DNA of 64,000 bases from Vibrio maritimus (GTDB lineage: Bacteria; Pseudomonadota; Gammaproteobacteria; Enterobacterales; Vibrionaceae). The position numbers and the translations under genes were made by a program. The stretch lies in the NCBI RefSeq assembly GCF_021441885.1, contig NZ_CP090439.1, positions 248,001 through 312,000 on the forward strand. The letters are read 5' to 3'. Of the stretch, positions 17,301 to 25,710 are shown one piece after another (the first letter of the stretch is position 1; the number at the start of each line of letters is the position of its first letter). The notes below the pieces were generated by a model. It was not told where the DNA came from. It did not search any database and worked only from the letters and a program-made list of their open reading frames with translations.

Positions 17301-18911
17301 ACATTCAGCGGCTTCTCTGAGAACGTACATACGTTAGCGCAGATAGAGCTTACTGTTGATGGATACGTGCAAAATAGTGCGGCATCACTGGTTGTCAGTG
17401 GTGAGCTAGATGGCAAAGACTTCAACTATCCAGTATTGAAGAAAGACATCGGCGGCAAGTTCGTTGTCATGCAAGATCATGTCATTGCCAACCAACAAAC
17501 GCGCATCTTCATTGCCGATGCCAATGGTGAAGCCGCACCGGGCGTCGATGTTGAGCGAGTCTACTATGACGTTGCGAACGATGAAGTGATCGGCACCGAA
17601 GCTATCGGCACAACCGATGACTATGGCTTGGTTCGCTATCTACCAAGAGATGAAGACGACTCTAGTGTGGAACTCATTCTTCGCGCTTATGATCACGACG
17701 GCGCATCGTTGATGTCAACGGTTATGTCGCTAACTGAGCAGCTTAGTACAGCGCCTCGCCATGTGTTCTTTACACCGGGTGTTGATTCGAGTGAAGTACA
17801 GGTGACATGGTTTACCGATACAGCGATGGATGCAACTTATGCGTACTACGGCAAGAATGGTAGCCCTAATCAGCACGCGTCGATGACGGAATCGGAGATC
17901 CTGCCGTTCTTCTATGGTCCAGAATCCGGCGTTGTTCGCGTGCATCACGCTACCTTTACTGGATTGGAGCCGAATACGGAGTACAGCTATTACGTTGCCA
18001 ATGACTTTGCTCGCAGTGAAACCTTCACGTTCCGCACCGACCGTCAGGATGATGAGGTTCGTATCCATCTGTTTGGTGACACTCAAACGACCAATGATTA
18101 CAACGAAAACCACGGTTCACCGTTGGTCAGCGAAATCTTTGACAAGATGAGCGCTCAGCTTCCAAACCCTGATCTCATCATGCACGTGGGTGACCTTACC
18201 GAGGATATGAGTGATTACCAACTGGTACGTCAATTCTTAGAAGCACTGGAAGGACAAGGCCGATTTGGCTCGGTGATGTTTGTTCCGACTATGGGTAATC
18301 ATGAGGTCTATAACGAGGGTCGATACAAGTACGAGTCTATCTTCAAATCGCCAGCTAATGGTCCATTCGAAGCTCCGAACAAACAATCTGTGTACAGCTT
18401 TGATTACGGTAATGCGCGCATCGCTGTCGTCAACACAGAACTGTTCACCGATGAAGAGTGGCAGAACATGATGAACTGGCTTGAGGACGATATGGCCTCT
18501 TCAGATCAAACTTGGAAAGTTCTGATGTTGCACCGTCCACCTTACGAGGGCAACAAAGATTCAGGCAACGAATGGTCGAAACGCTATGTGCCATCTGCTG
18601 TCGACAGAGCGGGCATCGACCTAGTTGTTGCTGGACACGACCATATGTACTCGCGAAGCGTTACTATGGCAGGCGACAGACCAAATCCATCAGGCGCAAC
18701 GTATCTCATCGCAGGCTCAGCTTCCATGAAGTTCTACGATGCCGATTTTGGTGGCATTGTGCCTTTTGCTGATGTGCTTTACGACGAGAATGTTCATACC
18801 TACACAACACTGCATATCCAAGGCGAGCAAATGGAAGTGCAAACGCGCAATATGAATGGTCAGCTTATTGATCGAGTGACATTAACCACACGTGAAAGTC
18901 GCGGTTTTTAA
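14346..18911 (+). CDS. Giant lipoprotein: phosphodiester glycosidase domain plus purple-acid-phosphatase-like domain
   Basis: A 1521-residue exported protein. The ATG at 14346 follows AGAGAG by eight bases and gives a signal ending in the lipobox LLVGC (Cys about 26), so it is lipid-anchored, probably at the outer membrane. At about 100-460 is a NAGPA/DUF2233 domain, marked by AINADPYNM, RTAFGIKADG and NLDGGGSTTM (about 417-426). A string of Ig-like and jelly-roll modules follows, including a cohesin-like segment at about 917-1030. The C-terminal third has a fibronectin-like PAP N-domain, then metallophosphoesterase motifs: GDTQT, HVGDLTED, GNHE (about 1317), LHRPPY and GHDHMYSR (about 1430). 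The combination suggests removal of a sugar from a sugar-phosphate diester and then of the exposed phosphate. Substrate unknown. Confidence 0.85.
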   Translation: MSLLPHTPPMRSMLSISLVSALLVGCNTNTEDRDYVDGTPGREDFVPNIIEVPSDLVDRIKPAIPPRVMDVTAHPNEQEPTEITDYHEYHVNDDLTLTRGLLNHTRDSAIMTMDFRNGSGIELVPIERSTGQFSMETTTDSVNYRIDQGDNIIGAINADPYNMVNGWNLGVVTIDGQNFTGWNVSSEAVIIVNHDDSLEIWENTPEFELTWGINKQYQGLVSNVFYFDKEGYTNHSYSQDNGSLNVYPGDRYRGTVDLTQSYGALVKPQINDVSITANDDGSAIAQFAPFEGEIVEVVSGERNYTVPSGHVLVTTEEEQLFVGDHISTSFHTEDPRWSDVKHALGAGFRNVMLVKDGQLHTDNNEEAISGRTAFGIKADGTGFFLVADKPIGTFSDGITLKKLGQIMQAYGAVDAVNLDGGGSTTMTMRMPGERYNHVINVPSDGLERVVASKWGLKLDPLKASYNDGIAVFPKEMTILAGTTYRRFKAVGYDGDSLHESGESVEFGINDSAIGLIDVRSGAFKAASSEAEGFIVANLGENPLNQDHLKGVAKVSVVTHIDEMYFGSDKITLGRGESTPILPTLISGDKVVTYEPASLSYELSNTHSGRVDPETGIFYAADVQGGEVSVTVIYKKGKESLSANIDISIGLPPIVIEDFEGDISHFTATGARARLVEIEQVDSPVFDGDYSLELSWEADSAQPGTFGAYLVDEHKITELPGYPRQLGVNVYIPEELAGKVWWVRGQLRDGEGAAVGINYNNEGEALPNRGWHFMTADIPQGLPEPLTFDQPFRFLVLQTAERIDTSVVLDNFTAIYDLDTDLAGPSVIVTPAENETINSKNTTLRLQVFDPSGIDFDHIELSLNGEPISDAEIQNNGEDAFWVELNNLDDGWQRIDYRVFDKLGNASAGDTLFNVDTGDSRIFIGGEHDVIFAGGTFNLPVEVVKPETFRNFTLTLNYDTTKTSLNVLAEDMEFDNVTEYPGFWQGTFSGFSENVHTLAQIELTVDGYVQNSAASLVVSGELDGKDFNYPVLKKDIGGKFVVMQDHVIANQQTRIFIADANGEAAPGVDVERVYYDVANDEVIGTEAIGTTDDYGLVRYLPRDEDDSSVELILRAYDHDGASLMSTVMSLTEQLSTAPRHVFFTPGVDSSEVQVTWFTDTAMDATYAYYGKNGSPNQHASMTESEILPFFYGPESGVVRVHHATFTGLEPNTEYSYYVANDFARSETFTFRTDRQDDEVRIHLFGDTQTTNDYNENHGSPLVSEIFDKMSAQLPNPDLIMHVGDLTEDMSDYQLVRQFLEALEGQGRFGSVMFVPTMGNHEVYNEGRYKYESIFKSPANGPFEAPNKQSVYSFDYGNARIAVVNTELFTDEEWQNMMNWLEDDMASSDQTWKVLMLHRPPYEGNKDSGNEWSKRYVPSAVDRAGIDLVVAGHDHMYSRSVTMAGDRPNPSGATYLIAGSASMKFYDADFGGIVPFADVLYDENVHTYTTLHIQGEQMEVQTRNMNGQLIDRVTLTTRESRGF

Positions 18912-18923
18912 GGAGCACATACG

Positions 18924-19694
18924 ATGAAAAAGAATACTATTGCACTAAGTGTACTATCTATAATGCTTCTCGCTGGATGTAACGAAACCGAGTATAGGGA
19001 TAACCCGATTCCGGTCGACGCCAACACGCGAGGCTTTTGGACACTGTCTTCCACTGAAGATTGCGAGCTATCAGACTACTGCTACGTTGATTACAGCGAA
19101 TACAACAGCAAGCTGTATCCAATAGACAGCGGTGACAGAATGCTGACTGCTCCCGAGGCTAAAAATGCAGAGGTATCTGTGTCAGGACGCCTTGAGAATG
19201 CGATCAAGTTGGTGCCTTTTATGGACGACCAAGGTCAGATGGAAGGCCAACCCCGCTTGCAAACCGATCAGTATAGCGATTTTGAATCACGTCCTTTAGG
19301 AGACGAGTTTACTATCCAGATTAGAGCAACTGGGGAGGAAGGTTCCATTCTTTCATTATGGAATGATGACGGTTTGGGTTTGCATCTGGAAATCATTGAT
19401 GATGTCTTTATGGCAACCTTTGAACAGCACCAACGTAAACTGTTCACCAACATAAAAGATGCTGATTTTCATGAACTCATGCTTCGCTCTGATGGAACGA
19501 CAGTAACCTTGACTCATGCTTGTGAGCAAGTTGCTGAGTTTACTCGAACACCGGGTCAGCCCATCCTAAGCAGTGCACCTTTAAAGCTAACAGCCTATGA
19601 GATGCGCGGCGGTTACACGGAAGCAAGTCAGTACATTGGAGCTATCGATATGATTCGAATCTCGGATCGCTTTGAATCCAACGTATTCTGCTAG
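18924..19694 (+). CDS. Lipoprotein of unknown function, partner of the giant lipoprotein
   Basis: A 256-residue protein with signal MKKNTIALSVLSIMLLAGC and lipobox LLAGC (Cys at 19). The start follows GGAGC 12 bases after the preceding stop, so the two genes form an operon. The body has beta-rich segments (FTIQIRATGEEGSILSLWND, LHLEIIDDVFMATFE) and a pattern resembling LamG/concanavalin-like jelly rolls, a common glycan-binding fold, and it contains five further Cys residues, including a C-terminal Cys. I do not recognise a named family. A binding or accessory role for the enzyme upstream is an inference. Confidence 0.75.
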   Translation: MKKNTIALSVLSIMLLAGCNETEYRDNPIPVDANTRGFWTLSSTEDCELSDYCYVDYSEYNSKLYPIDSGDRMLTAPEAKNAEVSVSGRLENAIKLVPFMDDQGQMEGQPRLQTDQYSDFESRPLGDEFTIQIRATGEEGSILSLWNDDGLGLHLEIIDDVFMATFEQHQRKLFTNIKDADFHELMLRSDGTTVTLTHACEQVAEFTRTPGQPILSSAPLKLTAYEMRGGYTEASQYIGAIDMIRISDRFESNVFC

Positions 19695-19716
19695 TCAGAG
19701 ACTTTGGTCTACTAAA

Positions 19717-19745
19717 AACGGCTCCCTAGGGAGCCGTTGTTTTAC
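19717..19745. terminator. Perfect palindromic terminator shared by convergent genes
   Basis: AACGGCTCCC-TA-GGGAGCCGTT is followed by GTTTTA on the plus strand and preceded by AAAA, so it can stop transcription from both sides. The stop codon of the small minus-strand gene (19726-19728) lies in the centre of the palindrome. Confidence 0.85.
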
Positions 19746-19905
19746 TTGATTCTTGCTCAGCCTCATCAGCACGGCGTCTCGCGTTAGGTCCTAGTCTGCG
19801 AAACTCGAACCACAACCACATCGAGGCAGCGCCAATCAGGTAAGCCATGATAAAACTGCGATCATCCATGACACACATCGAGACGATTTCTAGTGTGTCT
19901 TCCAC
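19726..19905 (-). CDS. Small single-span membrane protein, GTG start
   Basis: A 59-residue frame not obvious at first sight because it begins with GTG. The GTG at 19905 is preceded by GAGGT with six bases between, and starts 12 bases after the stop of the barrel gene, so it is probably translated from the same message. The product begins MEDTLEIV, has a hydrophobic segment at about residues 19-34 (FIMAYLIGAASMWLWF), then a basic stretch FRRLGPNARRRADEAEQE, as expected for an inner-membrane protein with a cytoplasmic charged tail. No family recognised. The stop lies inside the terminator palindrome. Confidence 0.6.
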   Translation of the reverse strand: MEDTLEIVSMCVMDDRSFIMAYLIGAASMWLWFEFRRLGPNARRRADEAEQESSKTTAP

Positions 19906-19917
19906 GATCTCACCTCA

Positions 19918-20598
19918 TTAGAAGTAGTAGTTAGCTTGCAACCAACCTGTGGTGTCTTTCTTCATAGACTTAGTTTCAGCGGTATGTTCGACTTTAAAAC
20001 CCACTGAGACCACGTCGGTCAGCATGTAGCCACCACCCACTTCTACTTGAGGTACCCACTCTTTCGCCTGTTGGACGTAAGTAGACTTAGGGTTGGCATA
20101 GAGCCAGTGGCCAGCATCAAAAGCATACATTCCGTACAGACCAGCTTGATATACCGTTGACTTAAACGTCTCTTTGCCCGCTTCATCCGCAGACGTTCGA
20201 CCTACGGAAAGCATAGGGAAAAGCATTACGTTATCGGTAATCTGGAACTTGTAGATCATCCCAGCTAATGCTGTTGTACTGTTGCGATCTCCTAATACAT
20301 CTACGCTAAAGCCCAGCCCATCAGTAACATGGAAATAGCGGCCACGGTAGTTATAGTCAATTTTGCCGTCGGCAGTTTTCTTGTCCGCAACACCAAGGTC
20401 AAGTTGGAAGATATTGCTACCAATACCCAGCATGCCATTAAGCTGAGTCGCGTCACCCGAGCGAGATACACCAAGCGTCGAGAATGACGCAGTAGGATCG
20501 CCGTAGTTGATATCCTCAGCATCAGCTTGAGTAGAGTTTGACGCCCATGCGCCTGCAGTCAGCGCACAAAGCGCCATACTAAGTATCGTTTTTTTCAT
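19918..20598 (-). CDS. Small outer-membrane beta-barrel protein (YfaZ/OmpX-like)
   Basis: A 226-residue protein with a clear Sec signal peptide (MKKTILSMALCALTAGAWAS, cleavage near 19-20) and a mature part made of alternating strands that ends in ANYYF, with the terminal Phe typical of BAM substrates. The composition (Gly/Asp/Thr/Tyr-rich, no long hydrophobic segment) fits an 8-10 stranded barrel; the pattern is reminiscent of YfaZ-type proteins, but I am not sure of the family. RBS AGGT is 7 bases before the ATG. It is followed by the small membrane protein gene. Confidence 0.75.
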   Translation of the reverse strand: MKKTILSMALCALTAGAWASNSTQADAEDINYGDPTASFSTLGVSRSGDATQLNGMLGIGSNIFQLDLGVADKKTADGKIDYNYRGRYFHVTDGLGFSVDVLGDRNSTTALAGMIYKFQITDNVMLFPMLSVGRTSADEAGKETFKSTVYQAGLYGMYAFDAGHWLYANPKSTYVQQAKEWVPQVEVGGGYMLTDVVSVGFKVEHTAETKSMKKDTTGWLQANYYF

Positions 20599-20796
20599 GA
20601 TATTACCTAATCAAGAAAAGTCCGTTTAATTAGGTCATCCGTGGTCATTAAAGCCTATGGTCAAGTTGCCATGTATATTGACGTTGTTTTCTTGCGCTGA
20701 CTTTAGGGAGTTACTAGAAATGACTCAAAGCGGGTAATATTCAAATTTCGAATAGTTGGCGCTGCATGCGTTGATAATAAAGGCGTGGAGGAAAGT
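20599..20796. other. Intergenic stretch upstream of the small barrel gene
   Basis: About 200 bases between the barrel gene start and the RND terminator. It should hold the barrel promoter, read on the minus strand. A short GAGGA-AAG-TCCTC hairpin lies at its edge (20788-20800). No gene or recognised RNA is seen. Confidence 0.3.
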
Positions 20797-20835
20797 CCTC
20801 ACCGAGCGACAGTTTCTGTGCTCGGTGAGGTTTAT
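20797..20835 (-). terminator. Terminator hairpin after the RND operon
   Basis: CCTCACCGAGC (20797-20807) and GCTCGGTGAGG (20820-20830) form a perfect 11 bp stem with a 12 base loop, ten-odd bases beyond the RND stop. The T-rich side (TTTATT) is on the plus strand, so on the minus strand it may act mainly as a stable 3' end. Confidence 0.6.
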
Positions 20836-20844
20836 TGCGGGCAA

Positions 20845-23800
20845 TTAGCTAGATGGAGAGTTTTCAGGTTGACCACTTTTAGCTGGGAAGTACAAGCGCT
20901 TGAGTTTAGTCAATACCTTGCCGATATCCTCTAGCATCACATACAAACAAGGCACGGCGATAAGGGTAACTACCGTGGCGTACATCACCGCGAACCCAAG
21001 AGCTACGGCCATTGGTTTAACGAATGCGGCTTGTAAGCTGGTCTCGAACATAATTGGCAACACGCCGAAGAACGTGGTGATTGAAGTGAGGGTAATCGCC
21101 CGGAAACGCGCGCACCCTGCTTCAACCACAGCAGTTTTAGCGCAATCGCAACGCGCTTTGATTTGGTTTACATAATCGGTCATTACTAGGGAATCATTGA
21201 TAACAACACCTGCCGCCGCGATTAAACCAAACGTCGACATCATCGACATATCCAAGCCATAGAAATAATGGCCCCAAATAGCGCCCGTTAAACTAAACGG
21301 AATCACAGACATAATAATGAACGGCTGAGCGTAGCTCTTAAGCGGGACAGCAAGAAGTATATAGACCGTTATCATGCCAGCAATGAAGAACACGATCTGT
21401 TCCGCTTTCTGCTTTTGCTGCTCTTCAATGGTACCACCAAGCTCTGTCGTTACGCCTGGGAACAGCGCTTTGATCTCTGGCAGCACATTGTCTTCAATGT
21501 TTTTGACCGCTTGATCCGGCTCTATCACCGACTCATCAATAGAACCATAGATATAAACTGTCCGGAAACCATTCTCACGTCGGATCTGGTTAATACCTGG
21601 CTTACTCTCGATATCGACGACATCTCCCAACATCACCTTCTTGCCAGAAGGTGTGTTAATTAGTGCATAACGCAATGATGAGAATGCCTCACGAGTGAGC
21701 TTTGGATAACGCACCATGACTCTCACTTCTTCGGTATTTCTCAATACACGTTGCGCCTCACCGCCGTAGAAGCTTCCGCCGACTTGCGCGGCCACACTAG
21801 CTAAATCTAGCCCGAGGTCGTAAGCGACAGGTTTGAGAGAAAGTTGTACTTCACGACTGCCAGTGTCCATGGATGAGCTGACATCAAATAGACCCGTTTG
21901 TAAACGAAGCTGGGAAACCAACTCCCTCCCTGCCGCATTGAGCACATCCATGTCTGGACCATACAGCAGATAACCAAATTCATCGCCCCCATCACCTCCG
22001 GTCACATTGTCATTGATAACGATCGACTTGAGGCCAACAATAGTAGGCAGTTTTTCACGCCAACGCCGCGACAGCTCAAACGCATCGACAGGGCGAACTT
22101 CTTCATCCACTAAAGGTAAGATCAACATACCTTCTGTGCGGCTTGTATTAATCGTCATCATATCTCTGATGACTGACATGCCGTACTCTTCTTCAACCTC
22201 TTTATCAACGGCGCTCACCACTTTCTCTAGCGTTAAAAGCGCATCAATCGTCTGCTCATCGGAGACGTTACTGTTCATCTCTATTTTGATGATTGGAAAA
22301 TCAGAAGGAACCTTCGGGCTCGGAATCATACGAACATGCCCCGAGGTCATCATAGCAACACTTACCAGCAATATACCGACAAACCCCGCCATTACTGACC
22401 AACGCCACTCAACGCAGCGGCTCACCAAGCGTTTGTATGGTCCATTAATCAGTCGGAAGAAAGCGCGGTTGAAACGTGCCCGATAACTGTTCTCTTTGAC
22501 CGGAGTAAACTTGGTATGCGCAAGGTGAGCGGGCAAAATCAGCTTGGATTCAATAAGACTGAATATTAAACAGAAGATCACCACGATAGACAGCCCATAG
22601 AAGAAGGCTTTTTCAGGTCCAGTGGAAAACAAGAATGGCACGAACACCGCTATCGTGGTTAATACACCAAAGGTCGCAGGTGTCGCTACTCTCTGCGCAC
22701 CACGCACGACATTCGTTACGCCCCCACCACTCTTCTCGACTTCGGTATAGACACTTTCTCCTATCACTATGGCATCGTCGACCACGATCCCGAGCACCAT
22801 AATGAAAGCAAACAGAGTGATGATGTTAATACTGACATCGAACAACGGCATCAGCATTACCGCGCCGAGAAAACACACTGGCAGCCCCACCATTACCCAC
22901 ATGGCTAGGCGGAAGCGCAAGAAGATAGTCAGCAACACAGCTACAAGTACTGCACCTTGCAACAGATTCTTTAGCATCATATCGAGACGGGCATTCAGGT
23001 AATACGTCATGTCCATCAGCGTATGGATTTGCACGCCATGTGGAAGCGTTTGGTTTCTCGCTTCAATATAGCGTTGCACCGTTTCGGCGACTGGGACCAT
23101 GTTCTGCGTTTTGGTCGCTTTTACCGTGAGGTAAATGCCATTTTCGCCTGAGAACTTGAAGTAGTGCTGCCCCTCTGTAAACGCATCTTTGATGGTCGCA
23201 ATATCGCCAAGAAGTACCTTAGAGCCATTCGCCCCTAACTTAACCGGAATCTGCCTGAACTCGTAACCATCATAGTACTGATTCTCGATGCGAATAGAGA
23301 CCAAGCCTGTACTGGTTCGCACCTGACCTGCAGAGAAGTTAGCGGAATATTTTTGAATCGCAGCGACGACATCATCAAGGGTTAAATCATAGGTTCGAAG
23401 CTCATCGGGATGAATCTCGATGCCGATCTCATCGGGTGGTGAGCTTACTTCTACCAGAGACACATCATTGAGCTGCAACAGCTCTTTTTCTATCTGCTTT
23501 GATATGGTCTTGAGCTCCATCAAGGACGTATTCCCAGATAGCACCATACCAATAACGTCTTGCTTGAACTCTATCTGAGTAACCTTGATAGGCTCCATCG
23601 CCTTAGGAAAACTCGCGATCGCATCGACCCGCTGTTTTACTTTATCCAACACTTCCATCAGGTTGGCTTTCGTATCTATTTCGAGCGTTACCTGCCCACC
23701 GCCACGATACGCGTCGGTGACGGCTTTTTTGATTTCGGTAACGTCTTTTAACGACTCTTCCACTTTAATCAGTATGGTTTCTTCAATCTCTTGCGCTGAT

Positions 23801-23979
23801 ACTCCTGGGTAGGATGCCGTCACACTGATGTAGTTAATTTCAAAATTTGGGAACATCTGCCTTTGGATCAAGAAGTAACTCACCGTACCCATGATCAGCA
23901 CAAACGCCATCAGCAAGTTGGCGGCGACCGAGTTATTGGCAAATAAGGCGATAATGCCGCGTTGAGTTTTGTTACTCAC
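20845..23979 (-). CDS. RND multidrug efflux permease (inner membrane), GTG start
   Basis: A 1044-residue proton-driven inner-membrane pump subunit of the AcrB/MexB-like HAE family. Typical features: N-terminal membrane helix FANNSVAANLLMAFVLIMGT, VTASYPGVSAQEIEETI, the central helix block with VVDDAIVIGE (about 400), ESKLILPAHLAH, and the second block with INDSLVMTDYVNQI near 960. The Asp pair in VVDDA is the expected proton relay. The start is GTG at 23979: AAGGAG lies six bases before it, and it overlaps the adaptor stop by eight bases (GTGAGTAA). A further upstream ATG at 24000 would lie before the ribosome site. No outer-membrane channel gene is adjacent, so TolC is presumably supplied from elsewhere. 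Confidence 0.93.
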   Translation of the reverse strand: MSNKTQRGIIALFANNSVAANLLMAFVLIMGTVSYFLIQRQMFPNFEINYISVTASYPGVSAQEIEETILIKVEESLKDVTEIKKAVTDAYRGGGQVTLEIDTKANLMEVLDKVKQRVDAIASFPKAMEPIKVTQIEFKQDVIGMVLSGNTSLMELKTISKQIEKELLQLNDVSLVEVSSPPDEIGIEIHPDELRTYDLTLDDVVAAIQKYSANFSAGQVRTSTGLVSIRIENQYYDGYEFRQIPVKLGANGSKVLLGDIATIKDAFTEGQHYFKFSGENGIYLTVKATKTQNMVPVAETVQRYIEARNQTLPHGVQIHTLMDMTYYLNARLDMMLKNLLQGAVLVAVLLTIFLRFRLAMWVMVGLPVCFLGAVMLMPLFDVSINIITLFAFIMVLGIVVDDAIVIGESVYTEVEKSGGGVTNVVRGAQRVATPATFGVLTTIAVFVPFLFSTGPEKAFFYGLSIVVIFCLIFSLIESKLILPAHLAHTKFTPVKENSYRARFNRAFFRLINGPYKRLVSRCVEWRWSVMAGFVGILLVSVAMMTSGHVRMIPSPKVPSDFPIIKIEMNSNVSDEQTIDALLTLEKVVSAVDKEVEEEYGMSVIRDMMTINTSRTEGMLILPLVDEEVRPVDAFELSRRWREKLPTIVGLKSIVINDNVTGGDGGDEFGYLLYGPDMDVLNAAGRELVSQLRLQTGLFDVSSSMDTGSREVQLSLKPVAYDLGLDLASVAAQVGGSFYGGEAQRVLRNTEEVRVMVRYPKLTREAFSSLRYALINTPSGKKVMLGDVVDIESKPGINQIRRENGFRTVYIYGSIDESVIEPDQAVKNIEDNVLPEIKALFPGVTTELGGTIEEQQKQKAEQIVFFIAGMITVYILLAVPLKSYAQPFIIMSVIPFSLTGAIWGHYFYGLDMSMMSTFGLIAAAGVVINDSLVMTDYVNQIKARCDCAKTAVVEAGCARFRAITLTSITTFFGVLPIMFETSLQAAFVKPMAVALGFAVMYATVVTLIAVPCLYVMLEDIGKVLTKLKRLYFPAKSGQPENSPSS

Positions 23980-25138
23980 TGGCTTCTCCTTGCTGCGCAA
24001 TTGCCTCTACTTCATCGTTAGAACGAATCACTGTCATACCAATTTGCGGGAACTCAGGCACAGTTAGCACCACCTCATCACCGTTTTCAATGCCCGAATC
24101 AATGAAGAAGTTGGCTTGCTCTTCACGCAGTACATGAACGGCTTTTGGAACGAGTTTGTCCTCTTGATCAACCACCCAGACACGCTCGTCGACCACCAAC
24201 TCTTGGGGAACTTTGAACAGATTCGCAACCTCTCTACCATTGAAGCGAACCTCTACATAGGAACCAAATGGAAGCGGAGTAACGCTCGTTTTCAGGCCAT
24301 AAGGATCAGCAATACGAATCACCATATTCGCCATGCGTGTTGCACTGTCTACTACGCCCAAGTCACGAACAATCTGCCCATCTCGTACCGTTTCAACACG
24401 ACCCTTGGCGATGATCTCTGCCTTTACACCAACAATGTCGCGCGGTAAGAAAGGCGCATCAAAGCCAGCAATGGGCACCATGACCTCTGCATACTCAATG
24501 TTATTGATGTCAGCGACTTGCGAACCCGCCGTAATATATTGACCCACACCTATGTTACGAGAGACCACTAGCGCGTCGTACGGGGCGACAACCTCGGTAT
24601 TTTCCAAATCACGCTTTGCTCGTCTCAGCCCCGCTTGCGCAGATTTGACTCTGGCTTCTGCGCTAAGAACTTGTGGAATTCGTAGGTAAAGATCAGAGAC
24701 CTGAGTATCTTTGATCTTCTTCGCCTGACGCTCTGCTACGTTCGCTTTGGCGCGCTCTTCAATCAAAGTGGCCTGTGCCTGCGCTAACTCAGCCTCAGCT
24801 TGAAGTACAGCCGCTTGGTAGTCATCCTTTTCGATGGTAAATAGCACCTCGCCACGTTTTACAACACCGCCAGAAACAAAGTTAGGGTGCCAACTCGTCA
24901 CCTCACCAGACACCTGTGTTGAAAGCGCTGTGCGCTCCAAAGGCACCACTTCACCAAAGCTTGAGATCTGAACCTGGTGAGCTTCTGCCTGCATGATCTG
25001 CGTCTTAACACGCGGGGTGGTATCGAGTTCTTTTTGCTCTTCAACCTCCGGAGCGGTTTCTTGAACCAACATGTAGCCCCCACCAGCGACACCGAGGATG
25101 GCGAAAGGAAGTATCCATTTAATACTGCGCTTGAACAT
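23972..25138 (-). CDS. RND efflux periplasmic adaptor (membrane fusion protein)
   Basis: A 388-residue HlyD/AcrA-type adaptor. An N-terminal uncleaved anchor (WILPFAILGVAGGGYMLV, about 8-25) is followed by a lipoyl half (RTALSTQVSGEVTSWHPNFVSGG), an alpha-hairpin rich in Ala/Glu/Gln (about 105-175), the second lipoyl half (APYDALVVSRNIGVGQYITAGSQ), then beta-barrel and membrane-proximal domains. It links the RND permease, with which it overlaps by eight bases, to an outer-membrane channel. No divergent regulator is present; the promoter should lie in 25139-25300. Confidence 0.92.
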   Translation of the reverse strand: MFKRSIKWILPFAILGVAGGGYMLVQETAPEVEEQKELDTTPRVKTQIMQAEAHQVQISSFGEVVPLERTALSTQVSGEVTSWHPNFVSGGVVKRGEVLFTIEKDDYQAAVLQAEAELAQAQATLIEERAKANVAERQAKKIKDTQVSDLYLRIPQVLSAEARVKSAQAGLRRAKRDLENTEVVAPYDALVVSRNIGVGQYITAGSQVADINNIEYAEVMVPIAGFDAPFLPRDIVGVKAEIIAKGRVETVRDGQIVRDLGVVDSATRMANMVIRIADPYGLKTSVTPLPFGSYVEVRFNGREVANLFKVPQELVVDERVWVVDQEDKLVPKAVHVLREEQANFFIDSGIENGDEVVLTVPEFPQIGMTVIRSNDEVEAIAQQGEASE

Positions 25139-25308
25139 AATTTCCCTTTTGTAGATCTCTAGTTATTGTTCTCTAGCCTCAAAGTATTGTACGTAAACTC
25201 ACTAACATTAACTGTAAGGATTCATCATCTTTTTTGACCAATATCGCTTTCTTGTTACGCTATCCTCTTGCAAGGTTACCTATCAAATTATTTGTACACC
25301 TAAAACGC

Positions 25309-25336
25309 AAAAATCCCCGCTAAGGCAGGGATTTTG
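25309..25336 (-). terminator. Intrinsic terminator after the phenylalanine hydroxylase operon
   Basis: Read on the minus strand, AAAATCCC-loop of 10-GGGATTTTT is an 8 bp stem with a T-run, about 40 bases after the pterin dehydratase stop. Confidence 0.8.
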
Positions 25337-25374
25337 ATTAGTATGACTGTAGCAACTAGTCGAAAAAATAGATT

Positions 25375-25710
25375 CTAATCAACCATCATCGCATCACATT
25401 TCGCCGCACAGATAAAATCATTCTGATGCAACCCCTTGATGGAGTGACTCCACCAGGTTACGGTCACCTTACCCCACTCTAACAGTATAGAGGGGTGGTG
25501 AAACTCATCTTCTGCGAGCTCCGCCACTTGGTTTGAAAATGCCCAAGCCAACTTGAAGTTCTTAAACTTATAAACCTTCTCTAGCTGCGGAATGCCATCA
25601 CGATCCACAATTTGCCAGTCGTTTAACTCTGTCAGCAACTGTTGTTGCTTGTCTTTGCCAAGCGCAATTGCATCACTGCTGCAGGCTTCACAGCGTAACT
25701 CATTAAGCAT
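25375..25710 (-). CDS. phhB: Pterin-4a-carbinolamine dehydratase
   Basis: Dehydrates the 4a-hydroxytetrahydropterin formed by phenylalanine hydroxylase so that the cofactor can be recycled. The 111-residue protein has the family core: EFHHPSILLEWGKVTVTWWSHS, with the His-His-Pro and later His forming the active site (about 70-91), followed by GLHQNDF. It overlaps the hydroxylase gene by eight bases, which indicates translational coupling; RBS AAGGA is eight bases upstream of the ATG inside the preceding gene. Cytoplasmic. Confidence 0.95.
   Translation of the reverse strand: MLNELRCEACSSDAIALGKDKQQQLLTELNDWQIVDRDGIPQLEKVYKFKNFKLAWAFSNQVAELAEDEFHHPSILLEWGKVTVTWWSHSIKGLHQNDFICAAKCDAMMVD

Noticed and set aside
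20786..20800. GGAGGAAAGTCC, a match to the RNase P RNA consensus GAGGAAAGTCC
   Set aside because: No further RNase P RNA sequence follows; it is part of a small hairpin before the RND terminator.
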